Source: Drosophila persimilis (lineage: Eukaryota > Arthropoda > Insecta > Diptera > Drosophilidae). From it: a DNA stretch of 64,000 bases. Positions 19,801-34,800 of this stretch are shown piece after piece. The notes beneath the pieces are model-generated. The model saw only the letters and a list, made by a program, of their open reading frames with translations. It made no database searches and had not been told where the DNA came from. The DNA lies in NCBI RefSeq assembly GCF_003286085.1, contig NW_020825289.1:20796001-20860000 (forward strand). The letters are read 5' to 3'. The translations under genes and the position numbers were made by a program. Position 1 is the first letter of the stretch, and each line of letters begins with the position of its first letter.

Positions 19801-22800
19801 GTGGAAAATCGCAGTGGCAGCAGGGAAATCGTGTGTCTAAAAGTAAAAACCGGCTGCTGGCCAAACGACTCTCCCCATCTGCCCCTGGACAATGTCAGGC
19901 CTTGAATGCAATGAGAAAGAGGTGGATAGACGCACTGATACCCTCGGATTTGCATTGTTCACATGATTGCCGTGCCATACGGGGAGCTAATCTTGTAGTT
20001 ATGCCACTTATACCCTCTGAGAGGGTATACAAAACAAACAAACACACACTGACAGTGGAGCCACATTTCATTTTTCACTGATGAAAAGACAGTTTCACGC
20101 ATTGCAGAAGGGGTGAAGAAGGCAGTGAAGAGCAGGGGGGGAGGGAGAGCGAGAGAGTGGAAAGCACAACAGAACTAAGCGAAACGGAACGCCATGAAGT
20201 AAGAAACAAAGGCAGAACCAGAAGCAGAACCCGAAGCAGAAACAGAAGAGCAGAATGGGATGGATGGAGAAAACAACAACAAAAAGTGGAAGCCAAAACG
20301 GCAGCACAACACAAAAGACACCCACCCCCGGGAGTCCACCCATCTCGTTAGCCGCTCGCCCGCCTGCCCCCTCCGGCGTGCTTCCACATTTGGAGTTCAT
20401 TGTGTTATTGTGCTTGCTCTCCTCTCTGCCGGCGCACTACATACCCACATAATCCATGTAAACTGAGGCGGAGGCAGAGGCAGAAACCATAGCCAAAGCA
20501 AACTGTAAGCACAGAGCAGAGCAGAGCAGAGGCAGTGGCGGCTGCAGTGAGACCCAACACAGTGCTGAGATCTTGGCTTGATTCCCGCTAACATTCCCCC
20601 AGATTATTAATCAGAAAAAACATAGAAAAGAAAACATTGTAGAAAACAGGTGTTTTTTTTAAGCAAAATCCATTTCAAGAGTACTATTAAAGAAAAGAAT
20701 CAAGCATTGCAGCACAATGCCTTCCCGCTATATGCTCAATCTAGCTCTAGCCAAAGATGGCAGCACTGGGCCGCCTACCAGCCGCAGCAGCCCAGCACAG
20801 TGCTCTCCCGCTCTCTCGCTCTCTTACTATGCACTCGCTCTCCCTCGCCCTGCACTCTGCATGCGCCCTTGCTCGACAAAAGCTAAAAAATGTTGATGTA
20901 GGCCTCGAAAAATATGCAGTTTGCCTTTGGCATTGCCACTGTCATTGCAAGCAGCGCTGCTGCTTGTGCTGCTGCTGCCTCTCTCTCTCTCTCTCTGTAT
21001 TCATCTCCTGCCTCCCTCTCGGGCAATGCAGTTCCACGTGCTGGCGAGTGCGAGTGAGCGAGAGAAGAGAGGTGGCGGGGACTGCAAGTCGCACACTCTT
21101 TTCCAGCGTGGTATAGGTAAGTTCTCCCTTCTGCTGCTGCTGCTGCTTTTGCTGCTTCTGCTGCTTCGCTTCTTCCTCTGCGACTGTCTCTGCTGCTGCT
21201 GCTGCTGCTAGCGCTGGCTCTGCCGCTGCCGCTGCCGTTTGCGTGCATTTCATTTTATACAGTTTTTACTGCATTTTTATTTTGTTTTTGTGCCTGGCAA
21301 AGAAATGAAGCTTTTTTTCTTTTTGCTGCCTTTGTACTTCGCTATTCTATGGGCAAAGTTCCCGTGTTTGTGTGCTCTCCGCTCCTACAGCAGTGCAATA
21401 TATTTAAGCGGCTTGTTTTTTGTGTATGCATAAAAAAGAGAAGAAAGAAGAACGGAGCAGCGGAGTGCCAGAGAGGGCGGGGGGGCTGGCTCTTTGCAAA
21501 TAGCGCCTTCTGTTGCACTGAAAAGCAAAACAAATAAAATCCACCGCCGCTCCCACACATACACACCTCCATCTGCGTGCATCTTCTCCACGCTCCCGCC
21601 CCCCTCTACCACTCTACCTCTGTACGTTATAGGGTGTACGAGGGGTCGAGTCGAGTCGGGGGTGGAGCAGCCGGAGGGATGCAAAGTTTGCTCGTACGAT
21701 TTGCAGTTGGGATTCATTTTTGATGGATGGACGATATGAAAAACAAATATATATGTATTTCACTTATTCAAACAAGCTCAGCGCGAGTGAGAGAGAGCGA
21801 GAGAGAGGGAGAGAGCGGACGAGGTGTAGTAGGTATAAATCTGCGGTTTAGCTTTAAAGCTGTTTCACAAATATCTCAATTTCTTTAATAGGGGTACTCC
21901 TCCAATGCTAGTAATACCCATACCCACACGCATAGCCCATCTTTAAAGGGTAGCGCTCTATAGCCAGGGGGTGGGTGGGCGCTTGTTTGGGACTGCCTTG
22001 ATTTTATGGCTTTTCCTTGGCGCCACATTAATTGTGGGCATCATACATACTACATATATCTCGCTGCAAATCATCCGGAATGGTTATTTATGTCATATTG
22101 GGGTTGCATGGCATGGCATGGCAGGGTTGCATGTGGATTCTGTAAGCTTCTGGCCAGAGAGGAGCCGCAAGTGCAATCTACTTCTTAGTTTTTGTTTTAG
22201 TTTCTAAAAACATAGAAGGGATATTTAACCCCCTTGAAAATCGCTCAAAAAATACCCTTAAATTCTCAGAAATTCCTTTTCACCCAAAATTGCCACAACA
22301 ACCAATTAGGTGACGCAAACGTCATAAGTTCTACCCCGGTATCGAGTCAGAAATCATTGACACATTTTCTGCATATCCTTTGTTTATTTGTTGACCCAGG
22401 GCCCTACGATACGACAGTGCAGTGCAGCAGGCGATTGCATAAGCGAAAGCCGACGACCCTAAATCAAAACACATTGAGAAGGCCCAACTAACCAACCAAC
22501 CAGGGGGGGGGGGGGCTGGGGGCTTATCACACACGAGGAGACGAGGCAGGGGAGTATAATAGCTGCCAAAGAGAGCCACTCTGGGGGTGTGCATCCACCT
22601 TGGCTTTGGCTTTGGCTCTGGCTGTAGCTTTGCCTGTAGAATGGTGATTTGTGATGGCCAGCCGCCCCAGTAGTTAGGGCCAAAATCAACAGTCCACTCC
22701 CCGGCACACAGTGGGGGGTGCCTGGCAGTGCAGTGGTAACGGTATCCATATATATCCGAAGTTGCAAAAACTGTACCAAAGCCAGCGCATGCCCGATGCA

Positions 22801-25800
22801 CTCTTCTCTGCAGTTCTCTCTTTGGGTCTCTCTCTCTCTCTCTGTCTCTGTCTCTGTTGTTTGGGGTTGCACACGTTTTTCTGTGCTCCCAACGGCTGGA
22901 AGGGGGTGTGGGGGTGCGGGGTTCATGCGACATGGGGTTCTAGTGCAAGGCTGCAATTTATTTTGCACGAGTTTCTCAGTTGTTAGTCACGTTCCCACCG
23001 CCCCAGAGCCGCCCCACCCACCCCTTTGGGGGCCTCTGTGCTCTCCGACTTTGTGCCGAGTTTACAAGGCAGAAAAATTGATTTTTTTCAGTTCGTTGGC
23101 ATGCTGCCTCCTGGGGCTGTCGCTGTCGCTGACGCTGCTCCCCAGTCCATGCTTTGACCAGCAGCCAGCAGCACGAGGGGCCACGGACAGGGACACGGGG
23201 ATACGGGGGACACGGGGTGGCAAGGGTTGCAAGGTAGCTGCAAAAATGCTTTTTAACCTACTTTGAGGCACAGGTCGACATTTAGACGAGGGTCGTCGCA
23301 TGACCTTTCGTGTGTTTCGGAACGCACTCTCCTCCACCTCAACGACTCGGCTGGGCTGCCGCTTCCTTCTTGCTCTGTTGCAGGCTGCATTTTGTTTCGG
23401 GAGGAGATTCAGTTACCAGAAATGCACTCAAGCCCCCCTCCCACTCGGCAGCGGAAGCGGCGTCCGCGCCATTTTAGCGGCAGCATTTTAAAAAAATGGC
23501 TGCCCATCGAAAGGAAGCAAAAGTTTTAGTATTTGCACTGGTTTCCGTTTCCGTTTGGAAACGTTTCAAGGGGAAATAGCATTACGGGGGCCTGAGCAGG
23601 AAACAATTTAAACTAAATTTCTCTTTGCGAATTTTTCAACTTTATTTTACATTGAATCTTTGGCAACACTGGCCCGGTCCTCTCTCTCTCTCTCTATGAA
23701 CTCTGTTAATGAACTCCTCAAACGTGTATGCATATATTTACATCAAAGCTCTCTCCTACCCCCCGCCCTACTGGGGGGAGCAGCCCCTCCTGCCCCAACC
23801 GCAATGTGCACGTGCATTCATTAGCAGGCAACATCGCAGCTGTTTACACTCTGCTTTTTTATGCACAACATATGAATGTCTTGACATGCGCTTACCAACA
23901 CTGGCCAGCTGCAGGACAGCACGAAAGCATGGCCAGATTTCTGCAGACAGGGAGCTCCATACATCCGAACAATGGAGCGGGCGCCCAACAAATGGCAATG
24001 GAGTGAAGCCATTAAGAAATACAAAAGCGAAAAGGCAGGCGGGCAAAAACAACAAATAAACTGCTAAAGAATGAGTACTAAAATAGATGGCCAAAAGAAA
24101 TGAAATGAAGAAGTCTCGGAGCGGCACACAACAAAAAAACAAAAGCGTCACAGTCAGTCGCATCGCCTCACATCTTGCCCCAGAGATGGATTGCCTGGTG
24201 TGTGTACATTTGGATGGTGGATAAAATAGAATGGATGATGGGTGGGTGCCGGTGCCGTTGCCGGTGACGGTGCCCGTGCGAATGTGAAGTTTGGCAACGT
24301 CGCAAAGAGTATCACCAAGGGATAGAAGGTAGCTATTACAATTGGTTATTTAAATGATGAGAACAGGTGAAGGAAAACAGCAGAAGATCTCTCCAAAGAA
24401 GTGCAACAACTGGGAACTTAAGGACTGAATAAGGCCCCTACATTTCTTTGGTACGCGATTTTGTAGTGTTGGGCAGCGTCTTTTTTGTTCCTCTACTCCT
24501 ATATGCCACTATCCACTCCACATTCTGCCACTCCTCACTGCCCTCACTCCCCATTTGCCAGTGTGCTTAATGCCGAGCGAAGCAGTGGAGCATTCTTCCT
24601 TGGGTTTTGTACGCAAAATCAGGCACACAAACTTTTATTCAAGTGCAGTTGGTTCTTGTTCTCATTGGAGTTGCTTTCCTGTTTTTTGTTTTTGTTTCGC
24701 TGCTATTGGAGTTTCAGCGAACGGAAGTTTTTAATTAAATATGAGAAATACAGAAAAGTACAAATAAAAACGGGAACGAGCTACGGCACAGATGGATAGT
24801 ACTTTGCAGCGTAAAGTCGACCTTGTTGGGGTAGGTAAAAGTCCAGTTTTGCAGCTCTTTAGTGTGCCCCATCGCACTCCCTCACTCTGGGGCACACCCT
24901 GTGCCGCTGAGCCAGCCCTTGTCTGGCTCTCTGAGTATTGCCATTTTACTGTTATTGTTATTACATTATCAACATGTTGTCCGACAGCATCCCCAGCCCC
25001 CCCAACAGCCCCTCACAGACTCCAGCTGTACGGCTTAGTGCTGCGCTCCATTGTCTGGGACTTGTTTTCGTCTTGACTGCAGACTTATTAAATATCATTC
25101 GCATTGTTGCTGGTCAGTGATTTTTATTGAGCGACAGAGCGACAGACCGACAGACCGACAGAGCGACAGACAGACAAATTTTCTCGTTGTCTCCGCAGCT
25201 GTCGCTGTCGCTGTCGACCCACCACGGGCTGGCGTGGTGTGCGTGTCCTTGAAGTCGTTTACGTCACTTGACATCGGGCAAGAGAGTGGGGGAAAGGGGA
25301 GAGAGACTTCTGCTGAGACTCCGGGCTACAGTTAATGCATTCAAGGGGGTCTCATGTCAATGGACAGCAGGAGAATGAAGAGAAGTACCAGGAGTAAATA
25401 CCAGAAGATGGAGTTGTTAAATGCTTCTCACTGATCTACGATCTGTGTAATGTGTGCTCCCATCGCCCCATTACAAGGGGACACCCAATACTCCGTGCAC
25501 TGCTTTGACCCATTGCACAACACTCAAGTGTTGTTATCGAATCGCGATCTAGCGGTTCGGTGTCGGCGCTTTTCCATGGTATTTCTCTTACATTTCGCTC
25601 CATTCAGCAACAGCGACAGCCGCAAGGCATTGAACTGCACCAAAAAATAAAAAATTGTTTATACAAATTTCATGGGAGCCGAAGCGATGACGGGAGGAAG
25701 AAGAGTCTCTGTTTACGGCAACAAAGCAGACCAGACCAGACCAGACCAGGGGCCAGACATTTGCAACAAATTACGAGTATTCCGGGCCGAAAAACGTGGC

Positions 25801-28800
25801 GCATTTGATGCTTCACTTGCTTCACCGCCGGCAGCGGCGGCCGTGGCCAACTGTGCGTATGCGCAATTTCGTCAGGCTCTTGACATTGTGGGAAATTCTT
25901 TTGTCGAGTGCAGCAGAAAAAGCCCACATCTACGGGCCTGTGTGTCTGTGTGTGTGGGGTATTACATTACAGCGTCGCCTTTGGTTGTAAAACGAGCAAA
26001 GCGCAACCGAAAATACTTTTTTTGGTGAGCTCTCCACCGAGAGCAGGGGCAAGGGCAGAGGAGGAGCCCTCTCGCTCGATATTACAAAAAATCATTTCCA
26101 GGAATTCTTGGATTTTGCAGCGCCAGGCGAAATTCACTGGAAATTGAGTGCAAATACCTGTGCCATAATCCAATTGAGACCATTTCGAGCTCCGGTCGGG
26201 ACCGACTGACGACCCCGTTCGTCTTCTTCTACATGGGAGTACGAGTACGCTCTGTGATCTCAATAATTATGGCAGTTTCCTAATACCATATCATATTATT
26301 ATTATGGAATAGGCATAAAAACCTCCTTCGACCTACTTATAGATTTTCAAGATTTTTGCAAAGATATTGCCGAGTGTTGAAGTTAGGATCCCATCGATAT
26401 ATCTTCCCAAAAGAGTATTTAAAGCTTCGGTTAAGGTAATTCTTCTCAAAGATACTTTCTGGGAATCATTAAAATCCGTTTTTCTTACACATTTTGCTCA
26501 GTAATTACATCAAAATAAATTACAGTTGTGAAGAGCTAAAGAGCTAAAAATCTGTCTTTCTGGGGGTTTTTTCGTTTTTTGTATAATTTATGGGTCTTTA
26601 ACGTACGTTTTTGCGAATATATCATTGAAATGATTGGTTAATGTGATTCAAAGAATCAGTTAGAATACAAATCACAAAAGGAGGTATTTCTTCCGTTTTG
26701 GCCCAGGCTTATTCATGGATCTGCCTCTAGATCTTGCCAATGGCCAGCCCCCCATTTGCCACTAATCCTAATAGCCCCATTTGTGCCACTCCACTCCGCC
26801 CCCTGAAACCAGCATCGCCTGCTCTTTTCTATCCATCTGTTGTCTGTACTCGTAAATAAGTTGTTGTGTTTTTTTTCGTTGGCAGCAATTTCGGTTTTGT
26901 GCCAATTGTTGGGCATTGGGCATATTTCAGCCTTTGTTTTTTATGAAATTTATTTGATTTTTTTCGGCTGGCGTTGCTATGACAAAATGTATGTCAAGGG
27001 GCAACTTGTCAGTCATAGGATTTCAGTCAGAGCCCGAAACGCCTGTCAAATCTTTCGCGTTTTGTGCCTCTTTCACTTGTGCGCAAAAAGAAAAGTAAAG
27101 AAAAGAAATTGCGCAAAGGGGCAGCTGTGGCTGCCTATAAGAGCGCCCCCCGCGTGTGGGAGTCAATTGCCAAAGATATATCTACGGTACTTGTATGGTT
27201 ACACAAGTGGCCCACTGTACGTGTGGGCCTTTACCTGCTCTTTCATTCGATATGCAACAATATTGTGCTGTCATGTGTCATTACCTGCAAAGACAAGAGG
27301 CGAAAAGAGAGAGGTTAATGTATGCGCAGAGCTCTGGCAAACTTGATCTAGAATACTAGTACGATAATTGTATACATATGTATATGGTGTGGAGTGTGGA
27401 GTGGAGCAGTGCTGGGGCTCGACCTAGTGCACAGCGCTCTTATTACATTTCCGCAACAGCCACATGGCCACAGGGCCTAAACTTCACAGCTCGCCACACT
27501 TCCGCTGGATACTTTAATTACAGGCAACAAGCACAGAGCCCACAGAGCCAGAGCCCACAGTCAAACGATTTTCTCGGCCTGGCCTGGCCTGGGTAAATGA
27601 AACCCAAGCCCCAAGGTGAGGCTCGACTGGCACTGGCGCTGGCCAGGGTTTCGGTCGGCAGTCGGCAGTCGGTAAAGAGGGAACCTTTCCGAAATCGACA
27701 TTTGAACTATTTATAAACATGCGATCATCAGTAGCATCATCATTCAGGGCAAGACGAAGTTTAGATTGGCTCTCGAGATTGCCCCAGCCATGGAGATGGA
27801 GCTATTAAAGCTGTCAAGTACTCTGGAATGGCCTAAACGATGGGGGGAGGTTTGGGCTGTTTGTCAAATGATATACTAGTGCAAGACCCCCCGACCCCGA
27901 CCCCCACCCCCAGCACGGTGTGTAATTGTCCCAGAAGCTCCATTAAGTGGGGAGCAGTCTCCACGCGCAGGCAAGTGGCCAGTGGCAAGTGGACTCATTA
28001 AATGGGTGGAAAACTAAGGAAAGGTCTCTTTGGAGCTACCACTTTCCTTAAGAAGCCAGAGAGTCAATCATTTCATTTCAGACAAGTTGGCAGCCTCAAA
28101 GACTGGCCTGGCTTTGAATCTTGAATCTTTCTTGCTGTCTCCGTGTCTCCGTCTCTGTGGCTAATTGTCATCTATGTATCTATGTATCTGCGCTGCCCGT
28201 TTGGGCCCACCTGTCGGCAATTAAATGGAGTCCAATTAAATCCAATGAATGAAAACAAAATCAAAATGGAGATGGAGATGGCAGCAGAGAGACACAGAGA
28301 GTAGGTAAAAACAAAGCACAAACACAGTTGCAAATGTAATTTACCATCGAAAATCCATGGAAAATGAAAAGCCAGATAGAGAGGGAAAACAGCATTTCCC
28401 ACATGGCGGCAGCGGCAGTGGCAGTGGCTGTGAAAATGGAAACCGTGGCAGTTCCACTCTCAGACTGGGTTCGGTTCGGGCAAGTGCAGTGGGGCTCTGC
28501 TGCCTATCGCAAGTGGAGTATCTGTATCTGCATCTGTTACTGTAGCCGAGTATCTGGCAGATACACTGGCAGCTGCATTGCCGCTTTCTAAACTACGGCA
28601 ACAACTCCACACAGACACACAGGCAGGTCTCGCGCGTCTCACATGATCTGCGGATCTGGTTGAGGCTGGGGCTCTTGGGGCTCTGGGGGCTCTGCTGGCT
28701 CTCTCGTCTACGTGCTTTCGTTTCGTTTCGTTTGACTCGTTTCAAACGCTCGTTTGTGCCACAACATGGCCTTGAATTTTTAATCAAGTTTCGCGCTAGT

Positions 28801-31800
28801 CGCATGCTCCAAGTCTCGATCTCCGTCTCCGTCTCGAAACGAGCCTCAAGGCATGATCATGGCTAACCAACCATTCCCTCCTCCGGCCTCCGGCCTCCCC
28901 ATCCCCAAAACGGCCCCGTCATCTTGGCCAGGTCTTGGCGTCTCTTAGCCCGGCTCTCCGGCGTCTCTCTCTGTATTAGTGTTTTAGGCACTAAAATTCG
29001 AAACAAGTTCTATTGAACTTGGCTTGCCACTGCGGCTGCTCTTCAAAACAAAAACAACATTTTTTGCCTCGTTTTTTTAGACTTTTTTTTGCAAAATGAT
29101 TAATGGAATTTATGAGTTCTTTTTTTGTTTTTGTGGTGGTGTTTTTTTTGGCAACAACAGACAAAAATATCCAACACACACACACAGACACATTCGTGTA
29201 TTAAAAGTAAAAAAATAATATTATTTTACCCACCAAAAACCACGAAAAACTGCCTGCCGTGCAAAAAAGTAAAAGCAGCACAGAAAAAGCTTACAAATTT
29301 CAAGAAGAATATGGGAAATACATAATACCAAAAAGGAAGCAAGAAGGCCTACACCCCATGCCCCATACGCCACACGCATACCCCTACTCAAGGGGTATTT
29401 ATTTGGGATATTTTGGGTATTCTTATGGGATTCTTTGTATTAAAGTTGAAGCACTTCTTCAGCTGATTCACAAAATATTTTGCAAAAAAGAAGGAGAAAT
29501 CATTCCAACATTCAAACAAAAGACACATTTTCTTGGACGTCGTGTGATCCATCAATTAGTGTATAAATTTCTGCAAATTAAAGTGGACACACAGTGGACT
29601 CATCGTTGAGGTCCTACACTTTCCATATCCGCCTCAAACAGCCCTCCCAACCCCAACCACAAGCCTTATACCAAAAACATTCGTTTAGAATTTCAATTCT
29701 CTTTTGCAAAATCAAAATTATCAGAGTCCAGGCCAGACCAGACCAGGAGAGGCCTTTCAGTTGTTGAATGAAGTTATGAGAAAATCTCCTCCTCCTCCTT
29801 CCCTACTTCCCTTCTACCTATTCCCTCTCCATCTATCCACCTCTTCTTTTCCGTTGTATGTTCTCTCCATACATCTGCATGCGAAATTTGTTTAATATAA
29901 ACGCAAAGACCCAAGAAATTTGTCACTCCCTGGCCAACGAAAAGCCAAACAAGCGACAAATTCTGCCTTTTTTTTGTTTTTGGTCGAGTGTGTGCGCATT
30001 TTAATGACTCTGACTGTGACTCTGACTTTGCATTTGACGTAAACCCAAAAAGAGTCCCCATCCTTATGCACATACATATGAGACGAGGAGAGGGCAGGGC
30101 GAGGGTGAGGGCGAGGGAAGACTCAAATAAATGCCAAATGAGGCACAGTTTTGATTTATTGGGCGGCCCTGCATATTTTTGCATACACTCACACACTCGC
30201 CAAACGAAGGATCCCCTTCCCTGCCTCGTCTGCCCCTCTCGCTGCGACAACTTTTTCACTTAAGATTGGGTCAAGAGTTTTCGATTCTACCTAAACGCAT
30301 AATTTGCATTTCTGGCTAAAGTTCCTTCCCATCTCGGCAGAAGCTTTGTCAAATGATTCAATTTCAGCGTTGACTGGAAATGCATTTCGAAAAGAACACA
30401 GCAAACCCCACAGCTCTCCCGTTCCCGCAGTCCCTCAGTCCCTCAGTCCAGCAGTCCAGCAATCCCTTTCCATTCCATTTAAAAAACCACTACCCAACCC
30501 ATCTCAAAAATGGTTTTCTTGTTAAAAATTGGCTGTTTGCTTGTTGTCTGTTGTCTCTGTTTTTTTTTTGGGTGTGTACAAATTTTAAAATGTTGAAATG
30601 CAAGCGAATCGCTTCGAGAGTCAAATGAATGCAAAGTCCACATCCTTTCCTGCCTCTCGCTAGCCCTGGCCCTGGCCCTGGCTCTGTTCCTGTCACATTT
30701 TACATATGTTGTCGGCTTTCTGCCGAGTCTCTGTTCTTTTTTCATTTTTTGGGGTACAATTTTTTGGCAGGGGCTTCTGGGGGACTTTATTAGTCATGTG
30801 TTGCATGGCATTCGGCCATTCCTTAGGCGAGACTCTTGACTGTCACGCCCCAAGTATGTGGCACTAATTAATCAAACACACACGAGAGAGAGAGAGAGAG
30901 AGAGTGGAAGTAACGCCTGCCAGTCCATCTCCAAGAAGATCTGCGTGAAGTGTGTGGTCGGGGTCACCAATTCTGACAGAAGGCGGCAGGGAAGGCAAAC
31001 TCTTTGCCGCAGTGTAAAAGAAGTGAAAGAATATGCTATTATATGACAGAAGGAAAGGACAGAATGTCATCTTAAAAGATCTTATGATGGTTTGTCGGGG
31101 TCACCACTTGGGAGCTCAGTAAAATGGCCAAGAAACATGTCTTTAAAATAATTTAAATGCCACAAATTTGGCCCGAAGCTACTCAATAACTTTCCCTTAG
31201 TCCACGCTTTTCCACTGAGACATTTGTTCTAGATACACCCCTCATCGGGGTCACCATTTTGATAGGAAACTTTAATGTGAGCCTGTTAAACACTAACCAG
31301 CTGACAATAAGGGACTCCCCACACATTCAAGGGGTACAAGGGAGGCCTTCTTAAACAGTTTTGCCGTTGCGTGAGCCGCCGACAGGTTTCGTGTCATTAA
31401 TAATGCTTCATTTTTTTCTTCTCACAGTGCGTATGCGTAATATGCGAAAATAAATGAATGATATACTTATGTACATATATATTCATCCGAGTGGGAATGA
31501 GTAATTGAATGATCCACTTTGACATTGGATTGCGTGTGTGCTGGGGCGCGAATGAATAATATATCTATGCCGAAAGCCAATTATTAGTCAGATGAAGATA
31601 AGGCGAAGAGAGAGCCGACGAAATTGCAAGCAAATGCTTTGCATTCGGCTGCTCTGGGCTCTTTCTGGGCTTCGTTTCGGTATTTTGTGCGCTGATGCCA
31701 ATTAAAGTTTCAAATTCGATAAAAATCGCTAGCAGCAAACAGCCCACAAAGGAAAACAAGGATCTGAAACATTTGCAAACTACTTAAAAAATATAAATAA

Positions 31801-34800
31801 ATGTCCGAAGACGAGACCGCGGACAAGGAGCTGCAGTAGATCGTTGGGTAGCGGCCAGAGTCCATGTGGCAGATGGAGACCGCAACAACAGCTGCCACCG
31901 AAAGACGGCAGAAACAAAAAGGAAGCCCAGACGAGGACGAGGACGAAGACGGCAGCAATTGGAATCTAATTTAAAATTAGTGCTTAAAGGATTGAAATAA
32001 ATTTAGTCAAACGACGGCTGCTGCTGCCGCTTCGTTCTTCAGCCGCCGGCGAGGGCCGTCGCGACGTCTCATTGGAAATGCGTCTTTCGGGGCTGGTTCC
32101 GGTTGATTCGTGATCCCTGATCCCTGATCCCCGATCCTCGTCGATGGCAGGTGGCTTGATCTTGATCGGGACGAGGTATGAAGGGACTCTCAAAGGGACG
32201 GGCACTCTGCTGCGATGTCTGCAGACGGGCTGCGCGCTAACAAGTCCCAATCCCAGAAGACAGGCTAGAGTTCCTTTGGAACTTTGGCCATCGTTGAGGA
32301 TCTCTCTTAGATTCTAGATCTAAATTGCATAAGGAAATGAGGCGGCAAAAAGGTTAAATATTTGTTCTTCCTTCTGTGACTTTTTCCTCCTTCTTTTTGC
32401 AACCTAATTAATCAAATGTATTCCGTTTTTCAGCCCACGGAAGTTCTACTTTTTTCGATTATTAAAAAGATACTCGGATACTTTTCTAACGGATTGTCAA
32501 TGGCTGGTTCTTTGTGCTGCCAAAGCGGTATCGATTGTTTTTTTGACATGCCCATAAATGTATCTTTATAGTAGGTTTGTATCTATCTATTGTACATGTG
32601 TGGAGTAAGCACCGTTAGCTGCCCCCACAGACAGTTGCAGGTGGCAAATGCCGCCCGGCACCGGAAGATGACTAATTTTGAATGGTTTTAATTTCTCTTT
32701 TGGGGACTAAAAATAATGAAATTTACTGTTTGAAATTATTAGAAGAATTATTGTTTATTTTGAAGTAATTTAAAATATTTTTTAACTCCAATATTTATTA
32801 ATAATATTTTCGATTTATAATTCTTTTAAAATTATCGCAAATATGTAAAAAATGCCTTAAATAATCAGATTATTGACGTTTACATCCCTTGAAATCACTC
32901 GAAATTAGTTCGAAAATTCGATAGATAAAAGTCTTACAGTTTTCCTGTTCAATTTTCAATTCAATTTACGCTTAAGTTTCATTTGAAACCAAATTCTCCC
33001 CCTCTCGCCCAAAAAACAAAAGACTTAGGCAACAAACGTTCTGGCAGCCACAAAAGATGGAAAAACAAACTTAAATTTGTTCAGCAGAAACCGAAAAAAA
33101 GTACCCCCCGCCAGAAGCCCCCAGCAAAAAGAGAATGGCCAGCAAAAAGTTGTTAGAAAATTTAATAAATCACTTTTGATTGCGGCATTGTTATTTTAAT
33201 AGAAAAAAAAAACAAACACGGTTGCAGAAAATGGAAAATAATAATTTTATTTAGACAAAGGCTAAAAAAAAAACCAAAAAAGAGAACAAAAGCCGGGCTC
33301 ACACATGGCTTAAAATCAACAACAACAAAAGAAGAGAGGAAGAGAAATAGGAGAACCATTCCAAAGCAAACAGAAATTGTAATTTCGCTTTGACATTGAA
33401 TGGAGAATGGAGAAGGAGAGGGGCAATGGGAATGGGAATGATAATCATAATCAACATCATAATCATTTCGACCACGTAATTACAAAAGAAAATAGCTCCC
33501 AAAAATGGTGGGACCAAAGAGAACCAGAAATATAATAATACGAAAGAAAAAAAAACAACATTTATTCTCGTAGAAATCGCGTGTGCGCTGACGCAGCAGA
33601 AATGGAAACCGAAAACGCGGTAGGAACGGACTCTACGAGTCCACCACCTCTCGGAGAACCGAACCCCCCCGCCACCCACTCCCCTTCACCCATCAATCCA
33701 TTCTATAGTAAAATTTTTCAAATAGTAAAGATTGAAAGAGAGACGGGAGCACGCACATGGTTTGTATTATTAATATTACTATTATTTGTATTATTACCCT
33801 ACAAAAAGTGGGGTATAACGAATTTCTTTATTGGTTTGATATACACAAAAGGAAGTTCTATAGCCCCACAGCACCCTCATGCTCCAATCGAGACGCACCA
33901 GCAAAGGACTGGGAATAGAAAAAACTAAAAATAACATACATGTCGTGTGCATGATAATGTATATTAATAAGAGAATCCTTATTACTATCCCGCTCCCGGA
34001 CAACTGCCATAAGAACCACCTTCGATCCGATCTTTAAGGGTATCCCCGAAGCCTCGACTTGACCATAATTTTCATTCATTTTCTGATTGTTGGCAACACA
34101 CACGCTTTGAGCCACAAAGTGTGAACGCGTCTTTTGTTGTTGGTTTATTACGCATCAACATTTAACCTTGAGCCCAAGGGGTCAACGACCGTTTTGGCCA
34201 GCACAACAAAAAAAAACCACAAAAATTCTAACGATTTTTTTTCTTACCGGCCAACAACAACAACTCCAACACCAACAACAAAGAATAACAATACCAAAAT
34301 AAATGGTAAACCTGATGAGAATTATAAAGAACACAAGTTTTTGCTTTAGTTAGTTGAATTTTGTTGTCGCTTTTGCCGAAACAGTCGGCCTACGACTGGA
34401 TGGAGTCATACGCTGCGTATGCGTGATAATTAAGAGATATTTTGCATAAATGGGGGAGGCTTTAAGGGAAATATTGGTGGTGTTTGGCAAAGTGTTGAGT
34501 CCCTTCTGAGTCTGAGTCTGGGCCCCGCCTCTGACACTGACCTTCCCCCCCGTCTGTCATGGGCTCTAATTAATGGATTGATAAACAATTTTTAACGGAA
34601 CATTAGCAATGCAAAAAATACACCAAAAGCCATTCAATGGCCAATGGTTGACCTTTACCTTCCACACAATGTGTAATGTGTGATTTATCGGATATATATT
34701 TATACGATATATCTATCTGTAGACACCCTCCCTTCAGTCGACAAGTCAGCCACACGTGTCTTGATTATTGCTCGTTGATTTTTTCGCACAACACTTTTAA

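Noticed and set aside
22331..22968. 200- and 169-codon minus-strand frames in the EcR intron
   Set aside because: Composition follows (TC)n and G-rich tracts; no domain, and two frames over the same DNA look equally good.
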